64,000 bases of DNA. Origin: Thermosipho affectus (lineage in GTDB: Bacteria; Thermotogota; Thermotogae; Thermotogales; Fervidobacteriaceae). The translations under genes and the position numbers were made by a program. Shown piece after piece: positions 1 through 9,964 of the stretch. Location of the stretch: assembly GCF_001990485.1 (NCBI RefSeq), contig NZ_LBFC01000018.1, forward strand, positions 248,001-312,000, written 5' to 3'. The first letter of the stretch is position 1. Each line of letters begins with the position of its first letter. Below the pieces are notes generated by a model. The model made no database searches. It saw only the letters and a list, made by a program, of their open reading frames with translations, and had not been told where the DNA came from.

Positions 1-47
1 AAGAAGTAGAAGATGCGGAAGGAGGTAGTAACAATGATAATCAATGA
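1..47 (+). CDS. rpsQ: 30S ribosomal protein S17, 3' end only (tentative)
   Basis: Only the last codons are present. The frame beginning at base 3 reads [14 protein letters not shown] and stops at 45-47, overlapping the first codons of rplN. The acidic, glycine-rich tail resembles the C-terminus of Thermotoga S17, and rpsQ is the gene normally found just before rplN in spc operons. A competing frame stops at base 9, so the assignment rests mainly on gene order and a short tail match. Confidence 0.45.
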   Translation, partial: EVEDAEGGSNNDNQ

Positions 48-402
48 AAGCTACCTCAACGTGGCTGATAACTCAGGTGCAAAACTTTTAAGGGTAATTA
101 GGGTAATGGGTGGTTCCAGAAGGAAATGGGGAACGGTTGGAGATATTGTTGTCTGCAGCGTAAGAGATGCAGTTCCAAATGGAGATTTAAAAAAAGGTGA
201 TGTAGTTAAAGCGGTTATTGTTAGAACGAAAAAAGAAATAAGAAGACCTGATGGTTCATATATTCGTTTTGATGATAATGCTGCTGTTGTGATTGATAAA
301 TATAACGAGCCTAAGGGGACACGTGTTTTTGGACCAGTGGCAAAGGAATTAAGAGAAAAAGGTTTTATGAAAATAGTCTCCTTAGCGCCGGAAGTATTTT
401 AA
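34..402 (+). CDS. rplN: 50S ribosomal protein L14
   Basis: L14 binds 23S rRNA at the subunit interface and helps form bridges to the 30S subunit. The product is 122 residues, exactly the usual L14 length, when started at ATG 34, which sits behind GGAGG at 21-25. An in-frame ATG at 13 would add seven residues and has no comparable ribosome binding site. Conserved text such as NVADNSGAK near the N-terminus and [11 protein letters not shown] near the C-terminus identifies the family. It is part of the spc operon and is followed closely by rplX. Confidence 0.97.
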   Translation: MIINESYLNVADNSGAKLLRVIRVMGGSRRKWGTVGDIVVCSVRDAVPNGDLKKGDVVKAVIVRTKKEIRRPDGSYIRFDDNAAVVIDKYNEPKGTRVFGPVAKELREKGFMKIVSLAPEVF

Positions 403-415
403 GGGGTGATGTGCA

Positions 416-736
416 GTGGCAAGAAAAATAAGAAAAGGAGATATGGTAAAGGTATTATCTGGAAAGGACAAGGGAAAAACAGGTGAAGTAATTACAGTGA
501 TTCCAAAAGAGGATAAGGTTATAGTCAGAGGGGTAAATATTGTAAAAAGACATCAAAGGCCAAATGCACAGATGAGGCAAGGAGGAATAATTGAGAAAGA
601 GGCTCCTATATATGTTTCAAAGGTTGCATTAGTGTGTCCAAGTTGTGGAAATGCTACAAGAGTTGGATTTAAATTCTTAGAAGACGGTAAAAAAGTAAGG
701 TACTGTAAGAAATGCGGAGAAGTCATAGATAAGTAA
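416..736 (+). CDS. rplX: 50S ribosomal protein L24
   Basis: L24 is an assembly initiator for the 50S subunit and binds the 5' part of 23S rRNA. The 106-residue product starts at GTG 416. It has a KOW motif near residues 6-33 ([16 protein letters not shown]). Its C-terminal half carries two CxxC pairs (CPSCG and CKKCG), so it probably binds zinc, as in some thermophile L24 proteins. It lies between rplN and rplE in the standard spc order. Confidence 0.97.
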   Translation: MARKIRKGDMVKVLSGKDKGKTGEVITVIPKEDKVIVRGVNIVKRHQRPNAQMRQGGIIEKEAPIYVSKVALVCPSCGNATRVGFKFLEDGKKVRYCKKCGEVIDK

Positions 737-749
737 GGAGGCATAGAGC

Positions 750-1298
750 ATGCAGTACATACCATTAAAGGAAAAATATGAAAAAGAAATTAGAAATGCA
801 ATGATGAAAGAATTTGGCTATAAAAACATTCACCAAGTTCCAAGATTGGAAAAGATAGTTATAAATATGGGAATTGGTGAAGGTTCAAGAAATAAAGATG
901 TTATAGATATCCACGCAAAGGAATTAGCTTTAATTGCAGGTCAAAAACCTGTGGTAACAAGAGCAAAAAAGAGTATATCTAATTTTAAAATAAGAAAAGG
1001 TATGCCAATAGGATTGAAAGTTACTTTAAGAGGAATCAATATGTACAACTTTTTGTATAAGCTCATTAATCTTGTACTGCCAAAAGTTAGAGACTTTAGG
1101 GGATTGAATCCAAATGGTTTTGATGGAAGGGGAAACTACTCATTTGGTTTGACAGAACAATTGGTATTTCCAGAGATTTCTCCTGATCAAGTAAGAAGAG
1201 TACAAGGTATGGATATTGTAATTGTCACAACAGCAAAAACCGATGAGGAAGCTAGGAAGTTACTTGAACTCTTTGGATTTCCTTTTAAAAGACAATAA
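750..1298 (+). CDS. rplE: 50S ribosomal protein L5
   Basis: L5 binds 5S rRNA and contacts the 30S head and P-site tRNA. The protein is 182 residues, the normal bacterial length. Family signatures include [11 protein letters not shown] near residue 35, [13 protein letters not shown] near residue 70 and FPEISPDQV near residue 145. ATG 750 follows GGAGG at 737-741. It is followed after 12 bases by rpsN. Confidence 0.98.
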   Translation: MQYIPLKEKYEKEIRNAMMKEFGYKNIHQVPRLEKIVINMGIGEGSRNKDVIDIHAKELALIAGQKPVVTRAKKSISNFKIRKGMPIGLKVTLRGINMYNFLYKLINLVLPKVRDFRGLNPNGFDGRGNYSFGLTEQLVFPEISPDQVRRVQGMDIVIVTTAKTDEEARKLLELFGFPFKRQ

Positions 1299-1310
1299 GG
1301 AGGTTTAAAT

Positions 1311-1496
1311 ATGGCAAGAAAAGGTCTTGTAGAAAGATGGAAGAAACCCAAAAAATTTAAAACAAGAGAGTATACAAGATGTAAGATATGTGGACGTGCA
1401 CATTCTGTTTATAGAGAATTTGGTGTATGTAGGGTTTGTTTTAGAAAAATGGCCAACGAGGGAAAACTCCCGGGAGTTAGGAAGGCAACATGGTAA
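1311..1496 (+). CDS. rpsN: 30S ribosomal protein S14, zinc-binding short form
   Basis: S14 sits in the head of the 30S subunit. The product is 61 residues, the length of the short zinc-binding (type Z) class. Four cysteines form the expected CxxC...CxxC pattern (CKIC near residue 24, CRVC near residue 40). ATG 1311 is preceded by GGAGG. Gene order L5-S14-S8 is standard for spc operons. Confidence 0.97.
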   Translation: MARKGLVERWKKPKKFKTREYTRCKICGRAHSVYREFGVCRVCFRKMANEGKLPGVRKATW

Positions 1497-1511
1497 AAGG
1501 AGGGGAATACA

Positions 1512-1916
1512 ATGTGGAGCGATCCAATAGCTGACATGCTCACTCGAATAAGAAATGCTAACGTTGCATTAAAAGAACAAGTAGATGTTCCAGCATCAAA
1601 TTTAAAGAAAGCAATAGCTGAAATTTTGAAAACAGAAGGATTTATTAAAGATTACACATATATTGAGGATGGGAAACAAGGAATCATCAGAATTCAAATG
1701 AAATACAAAGGTACAAGGAGAAATAGAGAAAGAGTAATTCACGGAATTGTTAGAATTTCAAAGCCAGGAAGAAGGATTTATGTGGATAAAGATCATCTTC
1801 CAAAGGTTAAAAATGGATTAGGAATAGCAATTTTAACAACTTCTAAAGGCGTTATGACTGACAAAATGGCAAGAGAAATTGGAGTTGGCGGAGAAGTAAT
1901 CGCCTATATCTGGTAA
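1512..1916 (+). CDS. rpsH: 30S ribosomal protein S8
   Basis: S8 binds the central domain of 16S rRNA and, in many bacteria, represses the spc operon by binding its mRNA. The 134-residue protein opens with [13 protein letters not shown] and ends with [11 protein letters not shown], both strong S8 signatures. ATG 1512 follows the purine-rich AAAAGGAGGGG. Whether autoregulation is kept here cannot be judged, because the operon start lies outside the window. Confidence 0.98.
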   Translation: MWSDPIADMLTRIRNANVALKEQVDVPASNLKKAIAEILKTEGFIKDYTYIEDGKQGIIRIQMKYKGTRRNRERVIHGIVRISKPGRRIYVDKDHLPKVKNGLGIAILTTSKGVMTDKMAREIGVGGEVIAYIW

Positions 1917-1929
1917 GGAGGTGTACTCA

Positions 1930-2484
1930 ATGTCCCGTATAGCAAATAAACCTATAGTGATACCAAATGGCGTAGAAGTTAAGGTTGAAGGAAATGTTTT
2001 TAAGGTTAAAGGTCCAAAAGGTGAGTTGTCGCAAGAATTTTTACCTTATGTTAAAGTCGAGATTAATGAAAATGAAGTTAATGTAAAACCAAACGTTGAA
2101 TTTATGAAAAGAAAGTCAGACTTAAAGAAAATGAAAATGTTTACAGGTACATACTGGAGATTGTTTAATAACATGGTTATTGGTGTTACACAAGGATTTA
2201 AAAAGGAATTAGAAATTGTTGGAATAGGTTACAGAGCACAGTTGCAAGGGAAAAAATTGGTTATGAACCTCGGATATGCGCATCCTGTTGAAATGGAAAT
2301 ACCATCTGATGTTACAGTGGAAGTCCCAAGTCCAAATAAAATAATAGTGAGCGGAATTGATAAACAAAGAGTAGGGCAAGTGGCAGCGGATATAAGAAGG
2401 TGGAGAGAACCTAACGTATATTCAGGAAAAGGTATTAGATACGTAGGAGAAGTAGTAAGATTGAAAGAAGGAAAGAAAGCATAA
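1930..2484 (+). CDS. rplF: 50S ribosomal protein L6
   Basis: L6 binds helix 97 of 23S rRNA near the factor-binding centre. ATG 1930 is chosen because GGAGGTG lies 6-12 bases before it and gives the usual 184 residues; the upstream GTG at 1921 overlaps that ribosome binding site. The protein opens with MSRIANKPI and has the two repeated L6 folds. The C-terminal [16 protein letters not shown] is the family signature. Confidence 0.97.
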   Translation: MSRIANKPIVIPNGVEVKVEGNVFKVKGPKGELSQEFLPYVKVEINENEVNVKPNVEFMKRKSDLKKMKMFTGTYWRLFNNMVIGVTQGFKKELEIVGIGYRAQLQGKKLVMNLGYAHPVEMEIPSDVTVEVPSPNKIIVSGIDKQRVGQVAADIRRWREPNVYSGKGIRYVGEVVRLKEGKKA

Positions 2485-2499
2485 AGGGGGTACACTGAG

Positions 2500-2868
2500 A
2501 TGATAAAAAGAGAAAATAGAAATTGGAGAAGGAAAAAGAGACACTTAAGTATAAGAAAAAAAATTCACGGTACAGCTGAAAGGCCAAGGTTGTGCGTATA
2601 TAAAAGTGAGAAACACATATATGCACAGGTCATAGATGATGATAAAGGGCATACATTGGTAGCAGCATCAACTTTAGATAAGGAATTGAAGGAAATTTTG
2701 AAAAAGACTTGGAATAAAGAGGCAGCACGTGAAGTTGGAAAGTTAATTGGTAAAAGAGCAATCGAAAAAGGTATCAAGAAAGTGGTTTTTGATAGAGGTG
2801 GATACAGATATCACGGAAGAATTGCAGAACTTGCTGAAGGTGCTAGAGAAGCAGGCTTGGAATTTTAA
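2500..2868 (+). CDS. rplR: 50S ribosomal protein L18
   Basis: L18 carries 5S rRNA into the 50S subunit together with L5. The 122-residue product begins with a very basic arm ([12 protein letters not shown]), as usual for L18. It ends with [18 protein letters not shown] followed by a short tail, the family's C-terminal signature. It lies between L6 and S5, the expected place. Confidence 0.97.
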   Translation: MIKRENRNWRRKKRHLSIRKKIHGTAERPRLCVYKSEKHIYAQVIDDDKGHTLVAASTLDKELKEILKKTWNKEAAREVGKLIGKRAIEKGIKKVVFDRGGYRYHGRIAELAEGAREAGLEF

Positions 2869-2882
2869 GGGAGGTGCACTGA

Positions 2883-3413
2883 ATGGCAGATATTGCACAG
2901 AAAATAAAGGCAACGGGTGAAGATTTCGAAGAAAGAATAGTGGAAATTAGAAGGACTACAAAAGTTACAAAGGGTGGGAAAAATCTTTCCTTTAGGGTGT
3001 TAGCCGTTGTTGGAAATAGAAATGGAAAAGTAGGAGTTGGCGTTGGAAAAGCAAGAGAAGTACCAGATGCTATAAGAAAAGCTTTATCAGCTGCAAGAAG
3101 AAACGTATTTAAGGTATCAATTCATAACGGTACGATTCCTCATGAAATTGTTGGAAGACAAGATGCAGCGAAAGTTTTGTTAAAACCAGCTGCACCAGGT
3201 ACAGGTATTATCTCAAATGGAACAGTACGTGCTATTGTTGAATTGGCCGGTATTCACAATATATTGACAAAATCAAGTGGTTCAACCAATCCAGTTGTTT
3301 TGGCTCAAGCAACGGTTAATGGTTTGAAAAACCTCCTATCCTTGGAGAAAATAGCTGAATTAAGAGATATAACTCCAAAAGAAGTTATTTATGGTGTAAA
3401 GAAGGAGGGTTAA
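2883..3413 (+). CDS. rpsE: 30S ribosomal protein S5
   Basis: S5 acts in decoding fidelity and mRNA entry. The 176-residue protein has the double-stranded RNA-binding-like N-terminal domain with [21 protein letters not shown] near residue 46. The C-terminal domain contains [22 protein letters not shown] 2883 follows GGGAGGTG. It is separated by one base from rpmD, so the two are probably translationally coupled. Confidence 0.98.
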   Translation: MADIAQKIKATGEDFEERIVEIRRTTKVTKGGKNLSFRVLAVVGNRNGKVGVGVGKAREVPDAIRKALSAARRNVFKVSIHNGTIPHEIVGRQDAAKVLLKPAAPGTGIISNGTVRAIVELAGIHNILTKSSGSTNPVVLAQATVNGLKNLLSLEKIAELRDITPKEVIYGVKKEG

Positions 3414-3414
3414 T

Positions 3415-3600
3415 ATGAAAAAGTTAAAAATAACCTTGGTTAAAAGTCCTATTGGATACAAATATGATCAAAAAGATACAGTTAAAAGACTTGGTTTGAG
3501 AAAGTTAAATTCAACGGTGATTAAAGAAGATATTCCTCAAATTAGAGGTATGATTAGAAAGGTAAGACATTTGGTTAAAGTTGAAGAAATAGAGGAATAA
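3415..3600 (+). CDS. rpmD: 50S ribosomal protein L30
   Basis: L30 is a small peripheral 50S protein. The 61-residue product matches the family in length and in [19 protein letters not shown] near the N-terminus. Its ribosome binding site (AAGGAGGG) lies inside the last codons of rpsE. It is followed by rplO after 15 bases. Confidence 0.96.
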   Translation: MKKLKITLVKSPIGYKYDQKDTVKRLGLRKLNSTVIKEDIPQIRGMIRKVRHLVKVEEIEE

Positions 3601-3615
3601 GGGAGGTAATATAAT

Positions 3616-4059
3616 ATGAGATTATCCGATATAAAACCGACTCCTGGTTCTATGAAAAAAAGAACAAGAGTAGGTAGAGGAATAGGTTCTGGAAAAGGAA
3701 AAACTTCTGGAAAGGGACACAAAGGTCAAAAAGCAAGGGGAAGAGGAAAAGTTCATATTTGGTTTGAGGGTGGTCAGACACCTTTGCACAGAAGATTACC
3801 AAAATTTGGATTTAAAAACTTTGCTAAAAAGATTTACACAGTAGTAAATGTTGAGCAACTTGAGAAGTATTTTGAATCAGGAGAAGAAGTAACACCTGAT
3901 AAATTAATGGAAAAAGGTTTAATTAAGAAAATTAATGATGGAGTAAAAATACTAGGAAATGGTGAAATAACAAAACCATTAACGGTAATTGCCCATGCCT
4001 TTAGTTCAAGTGCCAGGAGGAAGATAGAAGCCGTTGGCGGCAAGGCAGAGGTGATTTAA
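3616..4059 (+). CDS. rplO: 50S ribosomal protein L15
   Basis: L15 is a late-assembly protein with a long unfolded arm that reaches into the 50S core. The 147-residue product shows that glycine- and basic-rich arm near residues 18-45 and then [15 protein letters not shown]. The C-terminal globular part ends with [15 protein letters not shown]. secY begins two bases after the stop, so the two genes are probably coupled. Confidence 0.97.
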   Translation: MRLSDIKPTPGSMKKRTRVGRGIGSGKGKTSGKGHKGQKARGRGKVHIWFEGGQTPLHRRLPKFGFKNFAKKIYTVVNVEQLEKYFESGEEVTPDKLMEKGLIKKINDGVKILGNGEITKPLTVIAHAFSSSARRKIEAVGGKAEVI

Positions 4060-4061
4060 CA

Positions 4062-5348
4062 ATGTGGAAGGCATTAAAAAACGCTTTTAAAATACCTGAA
4101 CTTAGAGATAGAATAATTTTCACGTTACTAATGCTTATAGTCTTTAGGCTCGGAATTTACATTCCGGTTCCTGGGGTGAACTTGAAGGCATGGGGGGTTG
4201 CGTTTTCTCAAATGGGAACGGGTGCTGCTGGAGGTTTGATGAGTTTTTATGATGTCTTTACAGGTGGAGCATTTAGAAGGTTTTCAATATTTGCAATGAG
4301 TGTTACACCATATATAAACGCATCGATTATTTTGCAACTTCTATCTTCAGTTATTCCTTCTTTAAAAGAGTTATTAAAAGAAGGTGAAGAGGGAAGAAAG
4401 AAATTTCAAAGAATTACTAGAAATTTGACCGTTATACTTGGTGCATTACAGGGATTTGTGGTTTCATTTGGTCTTGCAAGAAGTTTTGAGAATGTGTTAG
4501 TTATTCCTTTATGGACATTTACACTTTTATCTACTATGACATTGCTAGCTGGTACTATGTTCTTATTGTGGATTGGTGATAGGATAACGGAAAAAGGTAT
4601 AGGAAATGGTATTAGTGTTTTGATATTTGCGGGAATTGTTGCAAGATATCCAGCATATTTTAGAACAGCGGTACTTGGCGGATTAAACATATTTGAATGG
4701 ATTTTCTTGCTTGGAGTAATGTTCTTAATGGTTATTGGTATTATATATGTACAACAAGCCGAAAGAAGAATAGTAGTACAATACGCATCCAGAATGGTTG
4801 GAAGAAGGATATATGGTGGGACTTCAACTCACATTCCAATCAAGGTGAATCACAGTGGAGTTATTCCAATTATATTTGGTTGGGCAATAGTTTCTATACC
4901 AGTTGGTATAGCACAATTTACAAGTTCTGAAACTTTAAAATCATTATTTTCAATGACTAGTCCACTTGTGATAACTATTTATGCTGTTTTGATTTTCTTT
5001 TTTACGTATTTCTACAGTGTTGTTGTATTTGATCCAAAAGATATAGCACAAAATATAAAGAGTTATGGTGGATACATACCAGGTATTAGACCGGGAAAAC
5101 CAACTGAGCAATATATTACAAGGGTTTTGAATAGGATAACTTTTGTTGGGGCATTATTCTTAGTTGCAATTGCACTTGTTCCTTACTTGGTTCAAGGTGT
5201 TACGGGAGTTAGCATATGGCTTGGTGGTACGAGTGCATTGATTGCTGTTGGTGTGGCACTTGACATAGCTCAACAAATGGAAGCGCACCTTATTATGAGA
5301 AATTACGAAGGATTTGTTAAAAAAGGAAAACTCCCAGGAAGGAGATGA
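4062..5348 (+). CDS. secY: Preprotein translocase subunit SecY
   Basis: SecY is the channel of the Sec translocon in the inner membrane, where it works with SecE, SecG and SecA. The 428-residue protein has about ten hydrophobic membrane segments and the family texts [11 protein letters not shown] near the N-terminus, [15 protein letters not shown] near residue 80 and a C-terminal MRNYEGF. The adk ribosome binding site overlaps its last codons. Confidence 0.98.
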   Translation: MWKALKNAFKIPELRDRIIFTLLMLIVFRLGIYIPVPGVNLKAWGVAFSQMGTGAAGGLMSFYDVFTGGAFRRFSIFAMSVTPYINASIILQLLSSVIPSLKELLKEGEEGRKKFQRITRNLTVILGALQGFVVSFGLARSFENVLVIPLWTFTLLSTMTLLAGTMFLLWIGDRITEKGIGNGISVLIFAGIVARYPAYFRTAVLGGLNIFEWIFLLGVMFLMVIGIIYVQQAERRIVVQYASRMVGRRIYGGTSTHIPIKVNHSGVIPIIFGWAIVSIPVGIAQFTSSETLKSLFSMTSPLVITIYAVLIFFFTYFYSVVVFDPKDIAQNIKSYGGYIPGIRPGKPTEQYITRVLNRITFVGALFLVAIALVPYLVQGVTGVSIWLGGTSALIAVGVALDIAQQMEAHLIMRNYEGFVKKGKLPGRR

Positions 5349-5352
5349 GAAT

Positions 5353-5997
5353 ATGAATATTGTCTTCCTGGGGCCTCCTGGGGCTGGTAAAGGAACTTAT
5401 GCAAAAAAATTGGCAAATATATTAAATATTCCGCATATATCAACTGGAGATATATTTAGAGAAGAGATAGCTTCTAAAAGTGATCTAGGTAAAAAAGTAG
5501 AAGAAATATTAAAACGTGGAGAACTTGTACCAGATGATTTGACAAATACAATTGTAAAAGAAAGGCTTTCAAAATATGATTGTAAAAAAGGATTTATATT
5601 AGACGGATTTCCAAGAACAGTTGCTCAGGCTAAAGCTTTAGATGAAATATTGAAGAAACTTGGAAGGGAACTTGGGTATGCAATATATTTTGAAGCAAGT
5701 GAAGAGGTTGTTGTTGAGAGAATTAGCAATAGAAGAATTTGTAAAAATTGTGGCAAGATTTATAACTTAATAACTCTTCCTCCTAAGGTTAATGGAAAGT
5801 GTGATGTTTGTGGTGGGGAGTTATATCAAAGAGAAGATGACAGAGAAGAAGTTGTAAGAAAAAGATATAAAGTTTATATGGAAAACACATTTCCTGTAAT
5901 AGAATATTATCGAAAAGATAACAAACTTTTTACAGTGGATGGTAGTATGGATGTTGATTCAGTAATAAAAGAAGTATTAAATATTATCAGAAGGTGA
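5353..5997 (+). CDS. adk: Adenylate kinase, zinc-lid form
   Basis: Adenylate kinase interconverts ATP plus AMP with two ADP in the cytoplasm. ATG 5353 is chosen because the product then begins [19 protein letters not shown], with the P-loop GPPGAGKGT directly at the N-terminus, and GGAAGGAG lies just upstream. The product is 214 residues. The LID domain carries four cysteines (CKNCG and CDVCGG), which normally hold a structural zinc in Gram-positive and thermophile enzymes. The secY-adk-map-infA order is widely conserved. Confidence 0.97.
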   Translation: MNIVFLGPPGAGKGTYAKKLANILNIPHISTGDIFREEIASKSDLGKKVEEILKRGELVPDDLTNTIVKERLSKYDCKKGFILDGFPRTVAQAKALDEILKKLGRELGYAIYFEASEEVVVERISNRRICKNCGKIYNLITLPPKVNGKCDVCGGELYQREDDREEVVRKRYKVYMENTFPVIEYYRKDNKLFTVDGSMDVDSVIKEVLNIIRR

Positions 5998-6002
5998 AAG
6001 AA

Positions 6003-6755
6003 TTGATTTACATTAAAAACAAAGAAGAAATTGAAAAGATAAAAGTAGCTTCACAAGCGGTGGCTACAATATTGAAAGAAGCAGAAAAAGTTGCAAAAGT
6101 TGGTGCAACTGCATGGGATTTAGAGGTTTTGGCCGAGAAGATTTTGAAAGAGTTAAAATGTACTCCGGCGTTTAAAGGTTATCACGGTTACCCATATATT
6201 ACTACTGTTTCTGTAAATGATGAAGTTATACATGGATTTCCATTGAAGAAGAAGGTATTTAAAAAAGGTGATATAGTTTCGTTAGATGTAGGTGCAATAT
6301 ACGATGGGTATTATGGTGATGGTGCTTACACGTATATAATAGGTGATACCGATGAAGTTGGGAAGAAGTTAGTTGAGACAACAAGAGAAGCATTGAATAT
6401 AGCAGTTGAAATATTAAGAGCGGGTATAAAACTAGGAGATATTTCTCATGAAATACAAAAATATGTGGAATCTAATGGGTTCAATGTGGTAAGGGATTTT
6501 GTAGGTCACGGGGTTGGAAGGAAGCTCCATGAAGATCCACAGATTCCAAATTACGGAAAAAAAGGAACGGGTGTAATATTAAGAGAGGGTATGACTATTG
6601 CAATAGAACCTATGGTTACTGAAGGCGGCTGGCACGTAGCAATTTTAGAAGATGGGTGGACTGTGGTTACAGTTGATGGAAAAAGAGCAGCTCATTTTGA
6701 ACATACTTTGTTAGTAAAAAAAGACGGATGTGAAGTTTTAACCCAGGTGGGGTGA
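6003..6755 (+). CDS. map: Methionine aminopeptidase type I
   Basis: This enzyme removes the initiator methionine from new proteins using a two-metal site. TTG 6003 is preferred to the in-frame GTG at 5994 because AAGGTGA at 5991-5997 is correctly spaced for it, and the product (250 residues, [10 protein letters not shown]) then matches relatives. Metal-ligand segments are visible: [14 protein letters not shown], the [12 protein letters not shown] histidine loop, [11 protein letters not shown] and HFEHTLLV. The gene sits between adk and infA. Confidence 0.96.
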   Translation: MIYIKNKEEIEKIKVASQAVATILKEAEKVAKVGATAWDLEVLAEKILKELKCTPAFKGYHGYPYITTVSVNDEVIHGFPLKKKVFKKGDIVSLDVGAIYDGYYGDGAYTYIIGDTDEVGKKLVETTREALNIAVEILRAGIKLGDISHEIQKYVESNGFNVVRDFVGHGVGRKLHEDPQIPNYGKKGTGVILREGMTIAIEPMVTEGGWHVAILEDGWTVVTVDGKRAAHFEHTLLVKKDGCEVLTQVG

Positions 6756-6760
6756 TAAGA

Positions 6761-6985
6761 TTGTCAAATAAGGAAGATATTATAAAGATGGAGGGTACCA
6801 TTGTCGAAGCTTTGCCAAATGCTATGTTCAGAGTAGAATTAGAGAACGGTCATAAGATTTTGGCACATATTAGTGGAAAGATGAGAAGAAATTTTATAAG
6901 ATTAGTACCAGGAGATAAAGTAGTAGTTGAGTTAACAATTTATGATTTAACCAAGGGAAGAATAGTTTACAGGAAAAAGTCATAG
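6761..6985 (+). CDS. infA: Translation initiation factor IF-1
   Basis: IF-1 occupies the ribosomal A site during initiation. TTG 6761 is chosen over the in-frame GTG 6752 because AGGTGGGGTGA lies directly upstream of it and gives the typical 74 residues. The protein is a single S1/OB fold with [18 protein letters not shown] near the N-terminus and RIVYRKKS at the end. Its ribosome binding site overlaps the stop codon of map. Confidence 0.96.
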   Translation: MSNKEDIIKMEGTIVEALPNAMFRVELENGHKILAHISGKMRRNFIRLVPGDKVVVELTIYDLTKGRIVYRKKS

Positions 6986-7003
6986 AAGAAAGGAGAGAGT
7001 GCC

Positions 7004-7120
7004 ATGAAAGTACAATCATCTGTAAAGAAAAGATGTGAGCATTGTAAAATAATAAAAAGAAAAGGTAGAGTTTACGTTATTTGTAAGGTGAATCCAAAGC
7101 ACAATCAGAAGCAAGGTTGA
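7004..7120 (+). CDS. rpmJ: 50S ribosomal protein L36
   Basis: This 38-residue gene opens with [16 protein letters not shown]. The zinc ligands follow the L36 pattern: CxxC (CEHC), one later cysteine (VICKV) and a histidine (NPKHNQ). ATG 7004 follows AGGAGAGAG. It lies between infA and rpsM, where L36 is expected in this operon type. Confidence 0.95.
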
Positions 7121-7132
7121 GGAGGGAGATAG

Positions 7133-7501
7133 ATGGCTCGTATTGTTGGTGTTGAAATACCAAATGATAAGAAGGTAGAAATTGCTCTTACTTATATATA
7201 TGGTATTGGTAGGACTAGAGCGAAATTAGTATGTGAAGCAACAAATGTGGATCCAAATAAAAGAGTAAGAGAATTAAATGATGAAGAAATTAGTAAAATA
7301 GCCACATTTATTCAACAGAACTTTAAAGTTGAAGGTGAATTAAGATCAGAAGTAATGCAAAATATAAAGAGGTTAATCGATATAGGATGCTATAGAGGAT
7401 TAAGGCATAAATTGGGGTTACCAGTAAGAGGTCAAAAGACAAAATCTAATGCAAGAACGAGAAAAGGTCCAAGACCAAGTAGAATTAAGAAGAAAAAATA
7501 A
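7133..7501 (+). CDS. rpsM: 30S ribosomal protein S13
   Basis: S13 lies in the 30S head and contacts P-site tRNA and L5. The 122-residue protein opens with [15 protein letters not shown] and has [10 protein letters not shown] near residue 24. It ends in the very basic tail [16 protein letters not shown] plus lysines. ATG 7133 follows GGAGGGAGAT. Confidence 0.98.
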   Translation: MARIVGVEIPNDKKVEIALTYIYGIGRTRAKLVCEATNVDPNKRVRELNDEEISKIATFIQQNFKVEGELRSEVMQNIKRLIDIGCYRGLRHKLGLPVRGQKTKSNARTRKGPRPSRIKKKK

Positions 7502-7513
7502 GGAGGGACATAA

Positions 7514-7903
7514 ATGGCAAAAAAAACGCGTAGGGTTGTTAAAAGGAAAAAGAAAATATCTGTTGATCGTGGCGTTGTACATATTAAGTCAACATACAAC
7601 AACACTATTATTACCTTAACCGATCCAGATGGAAAAGTAATCACCTGGGGAAGTGGAGGAACTGCAGGATTCCAAGGAACAAGAAAGGGAACGCCTTATG
7701 CAGCGCAACTTGCAGCAGATCAAGTTGCCAAAGAAGCGGTAAAACTTGGTATGAAAAAAGTTGATATTTTGGTTAAAGGACCAGGTTCAGGAAGAGAAGC
7801 TGCAATTAGGACTTTCCAAGCAGCGGGACTTGAAATTGGGATTATTAAAGACGTTACACCTATTCCATTTAATGGCTGTAGGCCAAAGAAGAAAAGAGTT
7901 TAA
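7514..7903 (+). CDS. rpsK: 30S ribosomal protein S11
   Basis: S11 forms part of the 30S platform near the E site and the Shine-Dalgarno helix. The 129-residue product has the basic N-terminus ([12 protein letters not shown]), [15 protein letters not shown], and the family signature [18 protein letters not shown]. It ends in [14 protein letters not shown]. The gene starts 12 bases after rpsM. Confidence 0.98.
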   Translation: MAKKTRRVVKRKKKISVDRGVVHIKSTYNNTIITLTDPDGKVITWGSGGTAGFQGTRKGTPYAAQLAADQVAKEAVKLGMKKVDILVKGPGSGREAAIRTFQAAGLEIGIIKDVTPIPFNGCRPKKKRV

Positions 7904-7916
7904 GGGAGGGAAATAA

Positions 7917-8546
7917 ATGGCTAGATATACAGGTCCACAATGTAAACTTTGCAGGCGCGAAGGAATGAAGTTGTACCTGAAAGGCGAAAGGTGCTTTACT
8001 GATAAATGTGCGTTTGATAGGAGACCTTTTGCTCCAGGTGATCATGGAAGAGACAAGAAGAAGTTAACGCAATATGGTATACAATTAAGGGCAAAACAAA
8101 CTATGAAAAGGATATATGGGGTACTTGAGGCACAATTTAGAAGATATTATGAGACTGCTGCTAAAAAAACGGGGGATACCCGTGAAAATCTTGTTATACA
8201 GGTGGAAAGAAGACTCGATAACGTAGTGTATAGGTTGGGATTTGCAGTTAATAGAACAACTGCAAGGCAGCTTGTAAATCACGGACATTTTATGGTTAAT
8301 GGAAGAAAAGTAACGATTCCATCTTATCAAGTTAGACCGGGAGATGTGATTGAAGTAAGGGAAAAAAGTAGGGATATTTTGCCAATTAAAAATGCAATAG
8401 AATTGAATAAAGATAAAAATAGAATGCCATGGGTTTCAGTGGATTTTGATAATTATAAAGGGGTTTATGAAAGACATCCAAAACTAGAAGAAGTTATTGA
8501 TCTTCCAGTTGACGTACAAGCAATTATCGAATTGTACTCGAGGTGA
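7917..8546 (+). CDS. rpsD: 30S ribosomal protein S4
   Basis: S4 nucleates assembly of the 30S 5' domain. The 209-residue product has the short zinc-type N-terminus: [18 protein letters not shown] and a following cysteine supply ligands. The S4 RNA-binding domain is near residues 97-160 ([25 protein letters not shown]). In Gram-negative bacteria S4 represses the alpha operon; no such site can be proved here. Confidence 0.98.
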   Translation: MARYTGPQCKLCRREGMKLYLKGERCFTDKCAFDRRPFAPGDHGRDKKKLTQYGIQLRAKQTMKRIYGVLEAQFRRYYETAAKKTGDTRENLVIQVERRLDNVVYRLGFAVNRTTARQLVNHGHFMVNGRKVTIPSYQVRPGDVIEVREKSRDILPIKNAIELNKDKNRMPWVSVDFDNYKGVYERHPKLEEVIDLPVDVQAIIELYSR

Positions 8547-8552
8547 TAAATT

Positions 8553-9539
8553 ATGGATTTTATTATGCCTAAAGGTCTTAAAATGGAAGATCATTCGGAA
8601 GCGGATGAACATTATTATGCCCGGTTTGTTCTTTTTCCGCTGGAAAAAGGATACGCTACAACTATAGGGAATACATTAAGAAGGGTTTTGCTTTCTTCCA
8701 TCCCATCACTTGTGATAACGGATGTAAAGTTTGTAAGACCAGAAAAATACCATGAATTTGACACTATAGAAGGGATAAAAGAAGATATAATAGAGATACT
8801 TTTAAATTTAAAGAAAGTACAACTAAAGATGGAAAGTTACATAGAAAGTCCAGTAGAGTTGAGTATTCAGCACAAAGGAGAAGGAGAAATTAAAGCTGGG
8901 GATATTATTGTGCCTGCAGGGGTAACAGTCGCAAATCCAAATCTACACATTGCAACTGCAAATGAAGATGCGGATATTGAAATAAAGATGTATGCAACGA
9001 TAGGTAAAGGTTTTGTGCCAGCTGCAGAAAGAAATGAGAAACCAGATATAGGATGGATTGTTTTGGATGGAGTATACAACCCTGTTCTTAAGGTTAATTG
9101 GAAAGTTGAGAATGTTAGGGTTGGTAAAAAGACTGACTATGATAAATTGATTTTAGAAATCTGGACTAAGAAAAATATAAAACCTATAGAAGCATTAAAA
9201 CAATCTGTTAAGATAATAAATGATCACTTTAAGTTAATTGAAGAAAGTTTTGGTGATATGGAAGATAATGCAATTGTAATTGAAACTACAAACACAGAAG
9301 TGATTGAAGAAATGGTAGATGAAGATGATGTTTTAAGTAGAAAGATAGATGAGCTAGATCTGTCCATGAGAGCATTAAATTGTTTAAAGAGGGATAAAAT
9401 AGAGACAATAGGAGATTTGCTTGAAAGAGGAGAAGATGAATTGTTAAAAATTAAAAACTTCGGACAAAAATCCCTAGATGAGGTAAAAGAAAAGCTGAAG
9501 GAAAAGTTTGGAATAAGCTTTGGAAGGGAGGAAGAATGA
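8553..9539 (+). CDS. rpoA: RNA polymerase alpha subunit
   Basis: Alpha dimerises to start RNA polymerase assembly and contacts promoter DNA and activators. The 328-residue protein has the N-terminal assembly domain, with [20 protein letters not shown] near residue 26. A linker follows, then the C-terminal helix-hairpin-helix domain, with [18 protein letters not shown] near residue 298. ATG 8553 is served by GAGGTGAT overlapping the rpsD stop. The S4-alpha-L17 order is typical. Confidence 0.98.
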   Translation: MDFIMPKGLKMEDHSEADEHYYARFVLFPLEKGYATTIGNTLRRVLLSSIPSLVITDVKFVRPEKYHEFDTIEGIKEDIIEILLNLKKVQLKMESYIESPVELSIQHKGEGEIKAGDIIVPAGVTVANPNLHIATANEDADIEIKMYATIGKGFVPAAERNEKPDIGWIVLDGVYNPVLKVNWKVENVRVGKKTDYDKLILEIWTKKNIKPIEALKQSVKIINDHFKLIEESFGDMEDNAIVIETTNTEVIEEMVDEDDVLSRKIDELDLSMRALNCLKRDKIETIGDLLERGEDELLKIKNFGQKSLDEVKEKLKEKFGISFGREEE

Positions 9540-9540
9540 A

Positions 9541-9924
9541 ATGAGACACAGAATGAAAAAACATAGAATTGGAAGATATGGAAGTCATAGAAGATCCTTG
9601 CTAAGAAATTTATCAAGGGAAATTATAGAACATGGTAGTATAATTACTACCACCAAAAAGGCAAAAGCGGCACAAGAATTTTTTGAAAAATTAATGACAA
9701 AGGCAATAAAGGCGAAAAAGGCAGATAAAAAAGAAAGAGAAGTAGCTTTAAGAAGGGAAATTTTCAAAGCATTAGGTGATAGAAAATTAGTTAATAAACT
9801 CGTTGATGAAATTGCACCAAAATATCTTGATAGGCCAGGTGGATACACGGCTATTTATAAAATAGGTCCAAGAAGAGGCGATGGTGCAGAGATGTCATTG
9901 ATAAAACTTGTAATAGAAGAGTAA
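9541..9924 (+). CDS. rplQ: 50S ribosomal protein L17
   Basis: L17 lies near the exit tunnel of the 50S subunit. ATG 9541 gives 127 residues beginning [17 protein letters not shown], the family's N-terminus. An upstream ATG in the same frame (9520) lies inside rpoA and lacks support. GGGAGGAAG at the rpoA end is the ribosome binding site. The gene closes the long ribosomal operon and is followed at once by a terminator. Confidence 0.97.
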   Translation: MRHRMKKHRIGRYGSHRRSLLRNLSREIIEHGSIITTTKKAKAAQEFFEKLMTKAIKAKKADKKEREVALRREIFKALGDRKLVNKLVDEIAPKYLDRPGGYTAIYKIGPRRGDGAEMSLIKLVIEE

Positions 9925-9945
9925 GGGGGAAGTCCCCCTTTTTTA
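9923..9945 (+). terminator. Rho-independent terminator of the ribosomal operon
   Basis: A seven-base-pair stem (AAGGGGG with CCCCCTT) closes a four-base loop and runs straight into TTTT. The stem starts within the rplQ stop codon. This is the expected end of the spc/alpha transcript. Confidence 0.9.
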
Positions 9946-9964
9946 CTCTTTGAGGAGGTGTAGT

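Noticed and set aside
4697-4930. 77-residue + strand frame inside secY
   Set aside because: It is a second frame within a conserved gene, with composition unlike a real protein and no ribosome binding site.
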